Numbered from the stretch's first letter, positions 1 to 10,952 are shown. The stretch: DNA of 64,000 bases from Vigna angularis (GCF_016808095.1 NC_068979.1:19188501-19252500); one strand, 5' to 3'. Numbers and translations: made by a program. Notes: generated by a model from the sequence alone, not told the origin.

Positions 1-873
1 ACAACGTTGGACCCTGTCCCGTAAGAGGTGAACGCGTTGGTCGGGCCGTTGCCGTTTTTACCGTACGAGGAGAACGATTGTTCTCCGGCATTGCCGTTTT
101 CAGAGTAAGAAGTGAACGACTGGGTTCTCCCGTTGGCGTCGTCGGAGTAGGAGGTGAAATCGAGGTTCGGGACGTTGGTCTCCTCAGAGTAGTGCTTGAA
201 ATCGCCGGCTCCGCCTGTGGCTCCAGCGGCGTAAGTGTGAAAGCTCTGCTGCACCACGTTCCCCTCGGTGCTGTAGCTCAAAAAACTGTCCTTGTGCCCG
301 GCGGAGTCCCTGCTGTAGCGCCGGAAATCATTCACCGGAACATTCTCCCCTTCTGAGTAGTTCTTGAACGAATCCACTCCACCGGGTCGACCCGTTCCGT
401 AGTTGGTGAAGTTCTTGTCTCTGTACACAGCGAAGTTCGCGTCCTTGTCGTGCTTCTCAAAGCTCGACCCCACCTCCGGAAAACAGAGAAGCTTCGCGGA
501 GGCGCAGAATTCCGGAAGCCTCTGGTCAAGTGCGTTCTGAGCCGCGAGTTTCACGAACGCCGCCGACTCCGCCGCACTCAGCGGCGACGCCTTGGACAAA
601 AGAAACGGAGGCTTGGGAAGCGTGCTGCGGATCTCTTTGTCCCAATAGCGAATCGCGTAGGCTTTGGGCGTGAACGGATTTTTCTCTCCGTCGGCGGCCC
701 CGGCGAAGCTAACCTGCATTGAGTGAACAAGACCCTTTTCAGAAGTGGCAATGGCATGAATAAAACAATCGAAAAAATCCAGACTTGTAACAGTGACAGT
801 GAAGAAAAGTTTTGCTTACACTGAGAGACGAGAAGAGGATAAAGAGACAGAGCAGCGTGAGTTGTTCGTTCAT
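1..873 (-). CDS. Polygalacturonase 1 beta-like (PG1-beta, BURP-family) protein, N-terminal part; runs off the window
   Basis: Two exons are visible: exon 1 at 873-820 (18 codons, hydrophobic signal peptide beginning MNEQLTLLCLF) and exon 2 from 713 to the window edge. Donor GTAAGC (819-814) and acceptor TGCAG (718-714) join in phase 0. After the signal peptide comes a conserved pro-region (KNPFTPKAYAIRYWDKEI, then PPFLLSKASPLSAAESAAF), followed by tandem F-x-x-Y-x-x-x-x-N repeats such as FTNYGTGRPGG, FKNYSEGENV, FTSYSDDANG and FSSYGKNGNG. This is the layout of the non-catalytic beta subunit of polygalacturonase, a cell-wall protein thought to modulate pectin breakdown. The C-terminal BURP domain would lie left of base 1 and is not seen. 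Family assignment is firm; the exact paralogue cannot be given. Confidence 0.9.
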
Positions 874-1051
874 GTTATTCTCACTCTTTCTTCTCTTTTT
901 GTTCGATTTTCCCCTTTTCTTTTAATTTTCCGTGAGTGAGAAATGAGGGGAAGAAAGAAGGGTAAGAGATTGAAAATTTTTGTGGTCTTGTGGAGTTGTA
1001 CTCAGAAATTTATATTACGTGAGAGTGTGTGTGTGTCCGAGAGATAGAGAT

Positions 1052-1082
<31 letters not shown>

Positions 1083-1130
1083 GAGAGAAGTGTGTTATGT
1101 GAAGAGTGAAAGTGTTAGAATGTGACTTTA
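874..1130 (-). promoter_or_regulatory. 5' flank / probable leader of the PG1-beta-like gene, with GA/CT microsatellite
   Basis: The 250 bases upstream of the start codon are pyrimidine-rich on the gene strand. They include a long GA tract on the plus strand (about 1037-1090), so CT on the coding strand, a common feature of plant 5' UTRs and core promoters. No transcription start can be fixed from sequence alone. Confidence 0.45.
1037..1090. repeat. (GA)n-rich microsatellite
   Basis: An interrupted GA/GATA/GAAA run, directly visible. It lies in the 5' flank of the minus-strand gene. Confidence 0.9.
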
Positions 1131-2230
1131 TATTGGGCCTTCAATATTCCATGCTCCTGTGTGTGAATGCTGAGAAGTTCCTGCAATGTACATTTGCAAA
1201 AATTCAAAACACGCACTATTAATTTGCTGTCGACATTAAACTAATGATTATTTACTCTAATCACCGGGAAGAATGAGTACAAATGGTGTAAAACAAAAAT
1301 AAGAGGGTAAGGTGAGTTGATGCAGCACAGATAGTAAGAGGAAAAAGTGCAATGAAACAATAACAGCGATAATGGAAAACTTAGATAAGGCATTGAATTT
1401 TTTTGGTTATGAATGGAAGATGAAGGGTTCACCTCATGACTGCTGCACTGTTTGCATGAACTAGAAATGTTGATACATAGCCACACATGGGGATGTGGGC
1501 GTATTTATAGGCATAGAAAAGCGAAAACGCGCATTCTATTTCTTATGCAGCATACGCGGTGAAAGATTAAACTAGGAATGTGTTTCAACTCTCTTTTACT
1601 TCCCACCACTGATTTTTTATTTCCTGCTTTTACTATTCATAAATAAAGAATTGGTGTAAAAAGGAAAGAATGTTGGGTATTATTGATTCACACATCACTA
1701 CATATCAGAACAATGTCAAGCATGAGGCAGCCTGCAGCAGAAAAAACTTGATGGCTTCTCACGCAATTGAAATGCATTCTTAATTGTGAAGTAATTTCCA
1801 GTGAACAAAACATCCACCTATATGCCACTCCCTGCCCTGCGCTAAATTTGCTGATCATAAACACTTACTCTTGTTCAAAACATAAATATGCACTCAGTTT
1901 TCATTAATGCATAAACTACTCCTATTTAAGAGTCTTTTTATATCTTGTTCAAATTTCTCTAAAAATACCATGATTTAAAAAACAAGATCTTGAGGATTTT
2001 ATACGACTTTTTCATAAATTAATAAAATTGTTATCTTATGCATTTTTTAATTATTTCTTAGAGTTGAACTAGTCTTTCAGTTAGCTATTTTTAAGTGTGA
2101 CCTATTTTATAGTCGTGCACGTATATTCAGTTTTCAACTGTTTTATCTAAAGGCTTATAAAAGTCGTGTTTTTCAATTTAGAAGTATATGTAGAATATTT
2201 TCTACCTTCAAATAATGTGTGTTCAGAGTT
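1131..2230. other. Intergenic spacer, no gene seen
   Basis: AT-rich sequence with only short chance open frames and no domain signal. Its right end may hold a decayed copia 5' LTR, because a primer-binding site follows at 2240, but no LTR partner is visible. Confidence 0.6.
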
Positions 2231-2239
2231 TTTAACAAG

Positions 2240-2250
2240 TGGTATCAGAG
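2240..2250 (+). other. Primer-binding site, initiator tRNA-Met type
   Basis: TGGTATCAGAG matches the 3' end complement of plant initiator tRNA-Met, the usual copia primer. It is followed after about 150 bases by the gag-like frame. Confidence 0.75.
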
Positions 2251-2404
2251 TTATGTAAGGTGCCTGATACGGTGCGATCATGAGTGATAGGAATGTGGGG
2301 TTTAGGAGACAACGTGAGCGCATAAGCAAAAGAAAGAAGCGCAGCTAGAGAAATTTGTTTAGTCGACCATCCCAAAATTCGATGGTCATTATCAGTTTTG
2401 GTCC

Positions 2405-3113
2405 ATGATCATGGAAAATTTCTTACGCAGCAAGGAAATGTGGCAAATTGTTGAAGACAAGATAGCTCTGTTAGGTATTCACCCCATTGAGGCTCAACAA
2501 AAAATTGTAGTTGAGGCTACGTTGAAAGACTTCAAAGTAAAAAATTACTTATTTCAATCCACTGACAAGGAGATCTTAGAAACCATTTTGGACAAGGGTA
2601 CATCCAAGATGATTTGGATATCCATGCACCAAAAATACCAAGGTTCAACCAGGGTCAAGCAAACTCAACTCTAAGCCTTGAGACGTGAGTTTGAATTACT
2701 CACCATGAAAGACACATAAACCATTGATCAATATATGGGACGTACCCTCAGCACCATCAACAAGATGAAGTTCAATGGAGAAGTGATGAACTCAAGTATT
2801 GTGATCAATAAAATACTCAGATCACTCATCCTGAAGTTCAACTATGTTGTATGCTCGATAGAGGAATCCAATGATTTGAGCATTCTAAGCCTTGATGAAC
2901 TTCATGGATGCTTACTGGCTCATGATCAACAAATGCAAGACTCTCAACCTGATGAACAAGTGTTGAAAATCACTCATGATAAAAGATCAGAAACAGGTCA
3001 TGGACACAATCGAGGAGGTCGTGGTTGTGGAAGAAGCCATAGAGGACAATCATTGAATAAAGCACTCAAAATGTTTTCAGTGTCTCAAACTAGGACACTT
3101 CCAATATGAGTGC
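2405..3113 (+). pseudogene. Copia gag remnant with CCHC zinc knuckle
   Basis: An open stretch (2405-2674) begins MIMENFLRSKEMWQIVEDKI, typical of UBN2-type copia gag. It resumes at 2735-3109 after in-frame stops. The zinc knuckle C-x2-C-x4-H-x4-C (residues CFQCLKLGHFQYEC) lies at 3072-3113 in a different frame, showing a frameshift just before it. Confidence 0.85.
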
Positions 3114-3204
3114 CCACAAGTGGAAAAGCAGTGTATAAGGAATCATCAAAGGTGGAGGATGAAATACTATTAGTAGCATATGAAGAGACAAATCAATCTG
3201 TGTA

Positions 3205-3486
3205 ACTGGAAGATTGGTTTCTTGATTCCGGTTGCAGGGATTGTGCAAGACTATCAAACTTGGCAATGACACCACTATGGCAATAATAGCAAAAGGGAAT
3301 ATTCGAGTGTGCATCAATGACATCTCACATATATTCGCAAATGTATATTACGTACCAAAACTTAAAACTAACCTTTTAAGTTTAGGGCAACTCCAAGAGA
3401 AAGGTTTGGATACTTGCAAAATTTTCCATGAAGATTGTGGATTACTTCTTCATACCAGTATGAAAGGAAATAAGATGTTTACCTAA
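3205..3486 (+). pseudogene. Copia aspartic protease remnant
   Basis: WFLDSGC around 3215-3233 is the copia protease active-site motif. It continues, after a frame change, into a segment (3232-3486) with IKLGNDTTMAIIAKGNI and YVPKLKTNLLSLGQL, a conserved block of copia polyproteins between protease and integrase. A stop ends it at 3486. Confidence 0.85.
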
Positions 3487-3544
3487 TTGCTTCAATGAAT
3501 CCTCGTTAATCACAATGTCTTCATGTAAATGAAGTTTCTGAACG

Positions 3545-4070
3545 AGAAACACAACTTTGCCATAAAAGGTTTGGTCATCTGAACTTTAAGGAATTGGCAC
3601 AGTTGCCAACAAGAATTTCCTCTAAAGTCTCTCAAAGAAGTATGTACCTCATGTCTCATTGGCAAAAAACATAGGGACACTATACCAAGACAAAGCTCTT
3701 GGAGAGCCTCGATGAAACTCAAACTAATCCCTGTTGATGTTTGTGGTCCCATTTCACCCTCGTTTGATAACAACAAAAGATACATTTTGAGTTTCATTGA
3801 TGACTACTCTCGTAAGATATGGGTTTACTTTCTGAATGCTAAATATGAAACATTTAGCGCATTCAAGAGTTTCAAAGCTCGTGTTGAAAAAGAAGCCAAT
3901 GTTTCTATTATCTATTTAAGAACTGATATAAGTGGTGAATTTACTTCTGAGGAGTTTGCAAATTATTGCAATCATCAAGGGATTTCAAGACAAATGACCA
4001 CAACTTACACTCCATAACAAAACAAAGTTTCAGAGAGAAACAATCGTATTATCCTGAATGTTGTCTAGGC
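3545..4070 (+). pseudogene. Copia integrase remnant
   Basis: The zinc-binding module is visible (CHKRFGHLNFKELAQ near 3550, then CTSCLIGKKH near 3645). The core domain follows at 3712-4017 with VDVCGPISP, FIDDYSRKIWVYFL, and the RTDISGEF segment that carries the second catalytic Asp. The third catalytic region is broken after 4017 by a stop. Confidence 0.88.
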
Positions 4071-4789
4071 AATCTTACATGAGAAACATGTTCCAAAATC
4101 ATTCTGACCTTATATTGTCCAGTGGTGTGTTCACGCCCAAAATTGGAGCTCATCATCTACAATAAATCAACAAACTCCATAAGAACTATGGAGTGGAGCC
4201 AAGTCACATGTGGGTTACTTTCAAATATTCAGTTGCATTGGTCATGTTCATATTCTAGATCAGAAGCGGGGCAAATAAGATGGTAAAAGTCCACCATGTG
4301 TTCTTCTAGGGGTAAGTGAAGAATCAAAAGCTTACAAACTGTATAAGCTTGCTAACAATAAGGTAATAAGAAGAAAAGATGCAATGCTTGAGGAGGACAA
4401 AAGCTGGAATGGCAATGTAAAGAAGTGCAAGGATGATATTTTTTAGAAGATAAAGTTGTTACTTTAGAAGATGAATCTCTAGGTATAAAAGATACACTAG
4501 TAGGTTGTGCCCCACATGAGAGTCATGTTATTCATGACACTACTTCAGACCCATTGGTAAATCTTGATTCAAAGTCAGAATCTCATCATCCTCTAGCTGA
4601 CAAAGGCAATAAGACACATGTAACCACCTGCACTGATGACCGACTATGAATCTTACCTCTCAATAACTAAAGAAGGAGAGAGCTTACTAGCCATAATGAT
4701 GTGTAAATCTAAATATCCTCCCACATTTGAAGAAGCTCGTTCAAATTCAAAATGAAGGTATGCCATGTACGCTAAAATCAAAGCAATAT

Positions 4790-5530
4790 AAAGGAACCAC
4801 ACATGGGAGCTGGTGGATCTTCCAAAAGGAATTACACCTAGTGGTGTAAAATGGATATTTAAGACCAAACGTAATGAAACTTGTCAGATAGAGAAATATA
4901 AGGCCAGATTGGTGACTAGAGGTTATGCTCAAAGGTTCAAAATTGACTATACAAAGATCTTTGTCCTAGTTGCTCGACTTGATATTGTGTGAGTCTTACT
5001 AGCTTTGACAACTCAAAGCACGTGGGAAGTCTTCCAACTTGTCGTAAATAGTTCATTCTTACATGGTGAACTTCAAAAAGAAATGTTTGTCCAATAGCCT
5101 AAAGGATTTATCAAAAAAGGTAAAGAAAATCAAGTGTATCAACTTAAGAAAGCTCTTTATAGGCTTAGAAAAGCTCCACGAGCTTGGTATAACAAGATCG
5201 AAGCATATTTTTCCAAAGAACAATTTGATATCGATGCTCTAGTGAACACACCTTGTTCATTAAAAGGATTCATGGTAATATTCTAATTGTTAGCCTATAT
5301 GTTAATGACATAATTTTACAGGAAACAATCATCAAATGTGTGTGGACTTCAAAAGTTCGATGCAACTATAGTTTGACATGACAAACTTGAGAAGAATGAG
5401 GTACTTCCTGGGAATTGAAGTTATACAGAATGATGTGGGAATTTTCATTTATCAAAAATGCTATGCTCATGAGATGTTAACTCAGTTCAACATGATAGAA
5501 GGCAACTTTGTTCATAATCCAATGGTGTCA
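4790..5530 (+). pseudogene. Copia reverse transcriptase remnant
   Basis: Translation shows WELVDLPKGITPSGVKWIFK, KYKARLVTRGYAQ, LKKALYRLRKAPRAWYNKIE and an approach to the catalytic region, with several stops and shifts. It ends near QKCYAHEMLTQFNMIE before RNase H, so the pol gene is truncated. Confidence 0.88.
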
Positions 5531-5540
5531 GACTAAAAAA

Positions 5541-5668
5541 TGTAAACACCTATCTTCTTTTTAGTTCACACTTATGATTTTCCTATGTGGAAAACACATT
5601 TATGAAGCTAAAAATTGTTAGATGACCACATTTATAGAGTTAACACCTATCTTCTTTTTAGTTCACTT
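5541..5668 (+). repeat. Short direct repeat, two copies about 100 bp apart
   Basis: About 27 bases (beginning acacctatcttctttttag) occur at about 5546-5570 and again at about 5644-5670. They directly follow the truncated copia pol and may mark a deletion or slippage junction. Confidence 0.7.
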
Positions 5669-5669
5669 T

Positions 5670-7480
5670 TTTGTCACATATGAATATAATTTATTCATAT
5701 CTTTCTCATATTGACAAAATTTTAGAAAATTAAAGTTATTAGCAGCATTAATTGTGAATCTTTTCCTTTATTTTCAGGCATAAATATTAAATATTGAGAG
5801 TTTAGTTGTTGAAAGTTATTAATATTTCATTAATTCATAGGTTTAGAAAATTAACATCTTTTTATAAAAATATAAATAATAGATTTTATAGAAATATAAA
5901 GATAAAACATATGCAAAAATATAACAGACTCTCTAAAAGTATAAGGACATATAGTAAAGTTGACTAATTAAAAATATAAATCAGTGTATGAAGAGACGAA
6001 TGTAATGTGAATTGCTAGACTCTTCTAATCAATGCATTGACGAACTCGTTCAATATGTGTTGTTGAACTCGTGTGATTAGTGTATGGACACATTCATTTA
6101 ATGTGTATTTTTAGACTCATCTAATTAGTATATGGACAAACTTGTGTAATGTATATGACAAGACTTACCTTATCATAGAATGAATAAAGTTGTATAATAT
6201 GTATTAATAGATTCATCTAATATGTATTTGAAGAGACTCATTCACTTGCGACATATATGTATCATTGTCCATAACTAATCTTGCTTATTTAAAATTAATT
6301 TATTATATTCAAACAAAATTATTAGCTAAACCTTTAAAAATATTTAACACTTTTAATTAATTTGAGTTGTCTTATTCTTACTTCTAACAACAGACTTCTT
6401 TTTACATTGTGGTGTTTTAAATATTGGTATGTACATTTCAAATTTCAACTTTCATTCCTAAAAGCTTTTGAAGCCTTAAATCTTTATAATTCAATGAGTT
6501 TTCAACTTTTCTTGATTTTCTCTAAATCTACAAAATCGATCATACAAAATCGATCATAGTACCAATCCATAAATGACATAACTACATAATTTTAGTTATC
6601 GTAATGTAATATATATAATATTGTAGTAGTGATTGTTTTTAACTTTTATAAGAATTTGTAACATAAGGTTTTTTTGAAATTTCCTCTTATATCATGTAAC
6701 AAAAATGGTTTGTTGAATAACTCTCGTCCTATGAATCAATTCAAGTTATATAACTCAATAAAAAATCAATAACATTTAGTGTGTTAACAATTGAAGTTAA
6801 CTTTTACTTATTCATTATAAACTTTTTCATGGACATTTTTTATATTAACATTTTTACGTGAAGGGTGCCACGTTTCACACATGGACAAGGAATATACACC
6901 ATCTATCATTATTGGATCTCTTTGAATAACTCGAATTAAAGTATAATCTTCATTTCTAAGTTCTTCATTTACAATTAAATGATATTTTCTTGGTAACATC
7001 CAACTTCGACGATCAAGTCTCATGCTTTCCTATCATCAAATTCACATATTAAAATTTTTTATATTATGGACTAAGTGATATATTATTGAATTATATATAT
7101 ATATATATTTATATAATATACTATAATTTTTTATATAAAAATAAATATTTAGTCTATTTATGATGACATAGACAATTTTCTAGTAGTTAATTTAGGAAGG
7201 TTTTGCGAATGAATTGCAATATAAGAATTTGATAACTTATTTTGACGATAAAGTTCACTCTAAAAAAATGTTAAATGATATTAACTTTTTGCACTTTAAT
7301 TAGATTATTTCGTTATTTTGAAATTTTGATTATACTAACACTTCAAATGTGAAACAAGGAATCACTTGAAATGTACAAATAAATCTATCAAGAATACTAC
7401 TACATTATATAAATACATGTTAAGAATACTATAATACTGTGTAGAAACTTATTACAAGAACACACCTAACTCGAATTTAT
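5670..7480. other. AT-rich spacer with degenerate ~60-bp repeats, no gene supported
   Basis: Between about 5995 and 6245 a unit of about 60 bases recurs in degenerate form (patterns like gactcatctaattagtatatgga). A 71-codon minus-strand frame at 7023-6808 looks somewhat protein-like (PRKYHLIVNEELRNEDYTL) but I recognise no family and see no gene context. Confidence 0.5.
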
Positions 7481-7486
7481 TGATGC

Positions 7487-7954
7487 TGTTACTATGGGCT
7501 CATAGCCGACCGAACGGTAAAAATGCAGAAGAGTCAGTCTGACCGATGATACCTCTCAAGTCAGTGAACCGATCGGTTAAGACATCCGTTAAGGTAATTA
7601 ATAATAATAACTGTCGGGGGTTAATGAAAATAATTGTCATTTATTGACAATTAATATTGTTATTCATTGGTGGTTAATGAATGAAACTTAACGGTAAGCT
7701 CATTATAATTTATAAATATATTTCTGGCAAAGGAGACAGGTAACTTAACTTGAACTGAAAACTTAGAGCTCTGATAACTAAATCTTGATTACAAGATTAT
7801 TACGCAAAGTCACTGACTTGAGCGTCGGAGTGTCTTTTGCAGGCACCCTCCCCCGCGGCTCGGACAAGGAGAAGAGAGAAGACAGCAGAACTGGACCGCT
7901 CGAAGCGGACAACTTTGAATGTTTTGGATTAGGGTTCTAAATCCTGCCGAAACA
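7487..7954 (+). repeat. 5' LTR of the non-autonomous element
   Basis: Same length as the 3' copy, with about 14 substitutions by eye; TG...CA ends. Confidence 0.95.
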
Positions 7955-7957
7955 TTT

Positions 7958-8019
7958 TGGCGCCCACCGTGGGGCCCGAACCCACGACCACAAGGTTAAG
8001 AGCCTTATGGTCTACCAAC
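7958..8019 (+). other. Extended primer-binding site: 62 nt complementary to tRNA-Lys(CUU)
   Basis: The first 18 bases (TGGCGCCCACCGTGGGGC) are a standard tRNA-Lys primer site starting 4 bases after the LTR. Complementarity continues through the T arm, variable region, anticodon arm and into the D loop, covering tRNA positions 76 down to 15. Against the plant tRNA-Lys(CUU) sequence as I recall it, only positions 58, 27, 26 and 24 differ. Read on the minus strand this would look like a 5'-truncated tRNA-Lys pseudogene; it lacks the acceptor 5' strand, so it is not a functional tRNA gene. Confidence 0.85.
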
Positions 8020-8683
8020 AGAACACCGCCCTTCTTATGTATTAGAAAATTACTTTGGAAACTAATTAAAATATGAAAGATACGTACATGAACCCAAACG
8101 ATCCACCGTTGGCACTGTTACTTTCGTCATCACCCTCGCCCTCGCATTCCCGATCTCGCCCATTAATCTTCTCCTGCTCATTTGTTTAAAGACATTCAGA
8201 GCATCCTCCAAAAGAAAGCTCGAATTCGCCCCCACGATTCCTAAATCTCCGTCGCACCTTGTTTACTCTACAACGACTCCAATTGAACCTCACGGTTTCG
8301 TTTTGCCGATCTATTGTCAGCGCGTTAGAGTCTGACCATGCCAAGATCTCTCGTCCGTCTTACGTCGCCGATGGCAAGGGCTTTTGGCTTAGTGTGGGGA
8401 ACAGTCGGCAGTGGCGGCTGCCGCGGAGCGGCGGCCAGGGGGGAAGCGCGCAGGAGGTCGTACTCCGTTGGTACGTTCGAGTATTTAATTGACAGCTGAG
8501 GTTGCGGCTGAGTTATGCTATCCAGGCTTTTTATCATGGCGCGGAGGATTGGGTCAGATTGCACTTCCTTTCCCTTGGTGGCGGACGACGATTCGCTGAA
8601 CAGAAGGAGGGGGATCAATTGTTCTGTTTATTTTATTAATTTCTGGTAATTGATTAATTCTTGGAGTGGCTTGGATAATGCGA

Positions 8684-8800
8684 CTGTGGATGTCCAAAAA
8701 GAGAGCCAAGAAGGAACGCAGGCGAATTGAAGAGTTGATTAGAAGTAGAGGAATTCAATACGGTTCTTATTCTTCATTCTCTGTTGCTGTCAGAGACCAA
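8684..8800 (+). pseudogene. Unidentified protein-like fragment, possibly captured coding exon
   Basis: A short plus-strand frame reads SKKRAKKERRRIEELIRS, then RGIQYGSYSSFSVAVRDQ. The composition looks like real protein and unlike retroelement protein, but I cannot name the family. The reading becomes unconvincing after about 8800. Confidence 0.35.
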
Positions 8801-8919
8801 ATGAGGTTGGCAAGCAGGATATGGAGGGCACGTTCAAGGTGTCACTGTCTTAGTGACTGGAAATTATGCAGGTAACGCTTGCGGACGCAACGACTACGGC
8901 GCCGACCGCGCCATCCGTT

Positions 8920-9260
8920 GCGCCGTCCTTCGCCACCACAGCATCAGATGTCGATCGGTATTCTCCCCCAGCGACCATCACTCCGTCGCGCCCAGCCTCT
9001 ACGAAAGTCATAGCAGCCGCCGGTGGTTCGGTTTCTCGAACTGCGACGACAACGAAGGGATCTTCGTCACGATAGCCAAGATGTTGCTTGTGAACTCCCT
9101 GGAATTCCCCGTGGTGGCCTATGTCTCCTGGAGAGATCCGCGAGCGGCGATGGAGTTTAGCTCGCTAAGCGCGTCGAGGCACATGTCCTGGGATGCGTAC
9201 CAGTACGAGTTTATTGGAAGAGTTGTCGAACGGGTTTCTAGGGTGATTAATCTTGCTCCA
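8920..9260 (-). pseudogene. Pectin methylesterase fragment (end of PMEI pro-domain, RRLL processing site, start of catalytic domain), broken
   Basis: On the minus strand the translation gives SQDMCLDALSEL, then after one stop NSREFTSNILAIVTKI, SQFEKPNHRRLL and, in a shifted frame, DAVVAKDG. This matches type-I plant pectin methylesterases in order: the C-terminal PMEI helices with the conserved Cys, the RRLL subtilase-processing motif (9022-9011), then the first catalytic-domain residues (about 8945-8922). A TAG stop at 9121-9119 and a frame change make it a pseudogene. It lies antisense inside the LTR element, so it is best read as captured host sequence. The catalytic domain proper is absent. 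Confidence 0.8.
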
Positions 9261-9896
9261 TTACATGTTGCGGATTGCCCAGCTGGCCTATGGACACAAA
9301 TGCTAGCATCAAAGAAGATGCCTACGAGGCGTTCATCGAAACTACAGAGGTCACAGTAATCATGATTAATGACTTTAGCTCTTTTGCAGGCCACAAAGTG
9401 TTAGACATTGATGTCTCTGACACATCTTAATATGGGTTTCCCCATTCTGGTCATCCAACCCACAGCAAAACGGTTTTCTTGTCTGGCCGTTTCGCCTTAT
9501 AACTTTAACTAGCTTAATTTTATTGCTTCGGACATGAAATCAGATTTTTTATTGTCACTTGTCTCTTGTTATGCTGACTAGTGGAATCTGGAACTGATAG
9601 AACCTAGAGCATGGAACTCGAGGACTTGGCATCATGTTATCTCTTCTACTGCCCTTGGATTTCAGGCAACAGTTGGAGCATATAATCATTCCCCGTAGAG
9701 TTATGCTGTTACTGAGGCAGCGTTGTGTAACTGATTATGTATCTAATGAGCCTTTGGTGAAGTTTCCACAACGACTGTAATTATCGCCAGGTTTGAAGAT
9801 GCATATAATTTTCTCACAGTTCAAAATTCTAGTGTTGTTTTTCTTCGGTGCAGATAACAGGATTCTGTATACAAACTACTTGGCCAACTCTGAGAA

Positions 9897-10326
9897 ATCT
9901 TTCGTGAACTCTCACCTTGGTCTTAGGACACGTTTCTAGAGAGCTCCTAAGACCTAAACCGAGCGGGTGAGGCAGATTTCTTTCGTGAACTCTCACCTTG
10001 GTCTTAGGGCACGCTTCTAGAGAGCTCCTAAGACCTAAACCGAGCGGGTGAGGCAGATTTCTTTCGTGAACTCTCACCTTGGTCTTAGGGCACGCTTCTA
10101 GAGAGCTCCTAAGACCTAAACCGAGCGGGTGAGGCAGATTTCTTTCGTGAACTCTCACCTTGGTCTTAGGGCACGCTTCTAGAGAGCTCCTAAGACCTAA
10201 ACCGAGCGGGTGAGGCAGATTTCTTTCGTGAACTCTCACCTTGGTCTTAGGGCACGCTTCTAGACAGCTCCTAAGACCTAAATCAAGCGGCAAAGCAAGC
10301 TCTTTCGTGAACTCTCGCCTTGGTCT
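9897..10326 (+). repeat. 81-bp tandem repeat (minisatellite), about 5.3 copies, each with a hairpin
   Basis: The phrase ttcgtgaact recurs at 9901, 9982, 10063, 10144, 10225 and 10306, an exact 81-base period. Each complete unit contains GGTCTTAGG and, 18 bases on, CCTAAGACC, a perfect 9-bp stem. As 81 is divisible by 3 the minus strand stays open for 154 codons, but that protein is only a repeat of one 27-residue unit and is probably not coding. Confidence 0.97.
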
Positions 10327-10465
10327 GGGAACATTTCAAAGGAACTCTTAGCGCAAAACCCGCTCGGACGATAAAGAACACATGCTAGTATGAATTGAAA
10401 CTCAGGTAAAAATCCTCTACCGATCGATATAGCCTTATAAACCCAACGCAACATCAAAATTTTTG

Positions 10466-10484
10466 CTAGGGCTTGGGAGGCTTA
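10466..10484 (+). other. Polypurine-rich tract before the 3' LTR
   Basis: Sequence tagggcttgggaggctta directly abuts the TGTTACT start of the 3' LTR, the place where plus-strand synthesis is primed. It is an imperfect purine tract. Confidence 0.6.
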
Positions 10485-10952
10485 TGTTACTATGGGCTCA
10501 TAGCCGACCGAACGGTAAAAGTGCAGAAGAGTCAGCCCGACCGATGATACCTCTCAGGTCAGTGAACCGATCGGTTAAGACAGCCGTTAAGATAATTAAT
10601 AATAATAACTGTCGGGGGTTAATGAAAATAATTGTCATTTATTGACAATTAATATTGTCATTCATTGGTGGTTAATGAGTGAGACTTAACGGTAAGCTCA
10701 TTATAATTTATAAATATATTTCTGGCAAAGGAGACAGGTAACTTAACTTGAACTGAAAACTTAGAACTCTGATAACTAAATCTTGATAACAAGATTATTA
10801 CGCAAAGTCACTGACTTGAGCGTCGGAGTGTCTTTTACAGGCACCCTCCCCCGCGGCTCGGACAAGAAGAAGAGAGAAGACAGCAGAACTGGACCGCTCG
10901 GAGCGGACAACTTTGAATGTTTTGGATTAGGGTTCTAAATCCTGCCGAAACA
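10485..10952 (+). repeat. 3' LTR of the non-autonomous element
   Basis: Partner of the copy at 7487-7954; same length and ends. Followed by gatac, the near match of gatgc on the left side. Confidence 0.95.

Larger units (their letters stand above)
2231..5540 (+). mobile_element. Decayed Ty1/copia retrotransposon (PBS, gag, protease, integrase, RT remnants)
   Basis: The order is that of copia elements: an initiator-Met primer site, a gag-like segment, CCHC knuckle, aspartic protease, HHCC integrase, then reverse transcriptase. Multiple stops and frame changes break every part, and RNase H and a 3' LTR are not found. The element is old and 3'-truncated. Class is clear; lineage within copia is not assigned. 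Confidence 0.88.

Noticed and set aside
8830..8880. Short plus-strand reading GVTVLVTGNYAGN resembling the NTF2 domain of G3BP-like proteins
   Set aside because: Only about a dozen residues, no continuation on either side; could be chance.
8853..9359. 168-codon plus-strand frame
   Set aside because: It lies opposite the pectin methylesterase fragment in GC-rich sequence and shows no domain of its own.
9829..10293. 154-codon minus-strand frame as a repeat protein
   Set aside because: It is produced by an 81-bp tandem repeat whose length is a multiple of three. The units are nearly identical at DNA level, with no sign of codon-level selection.
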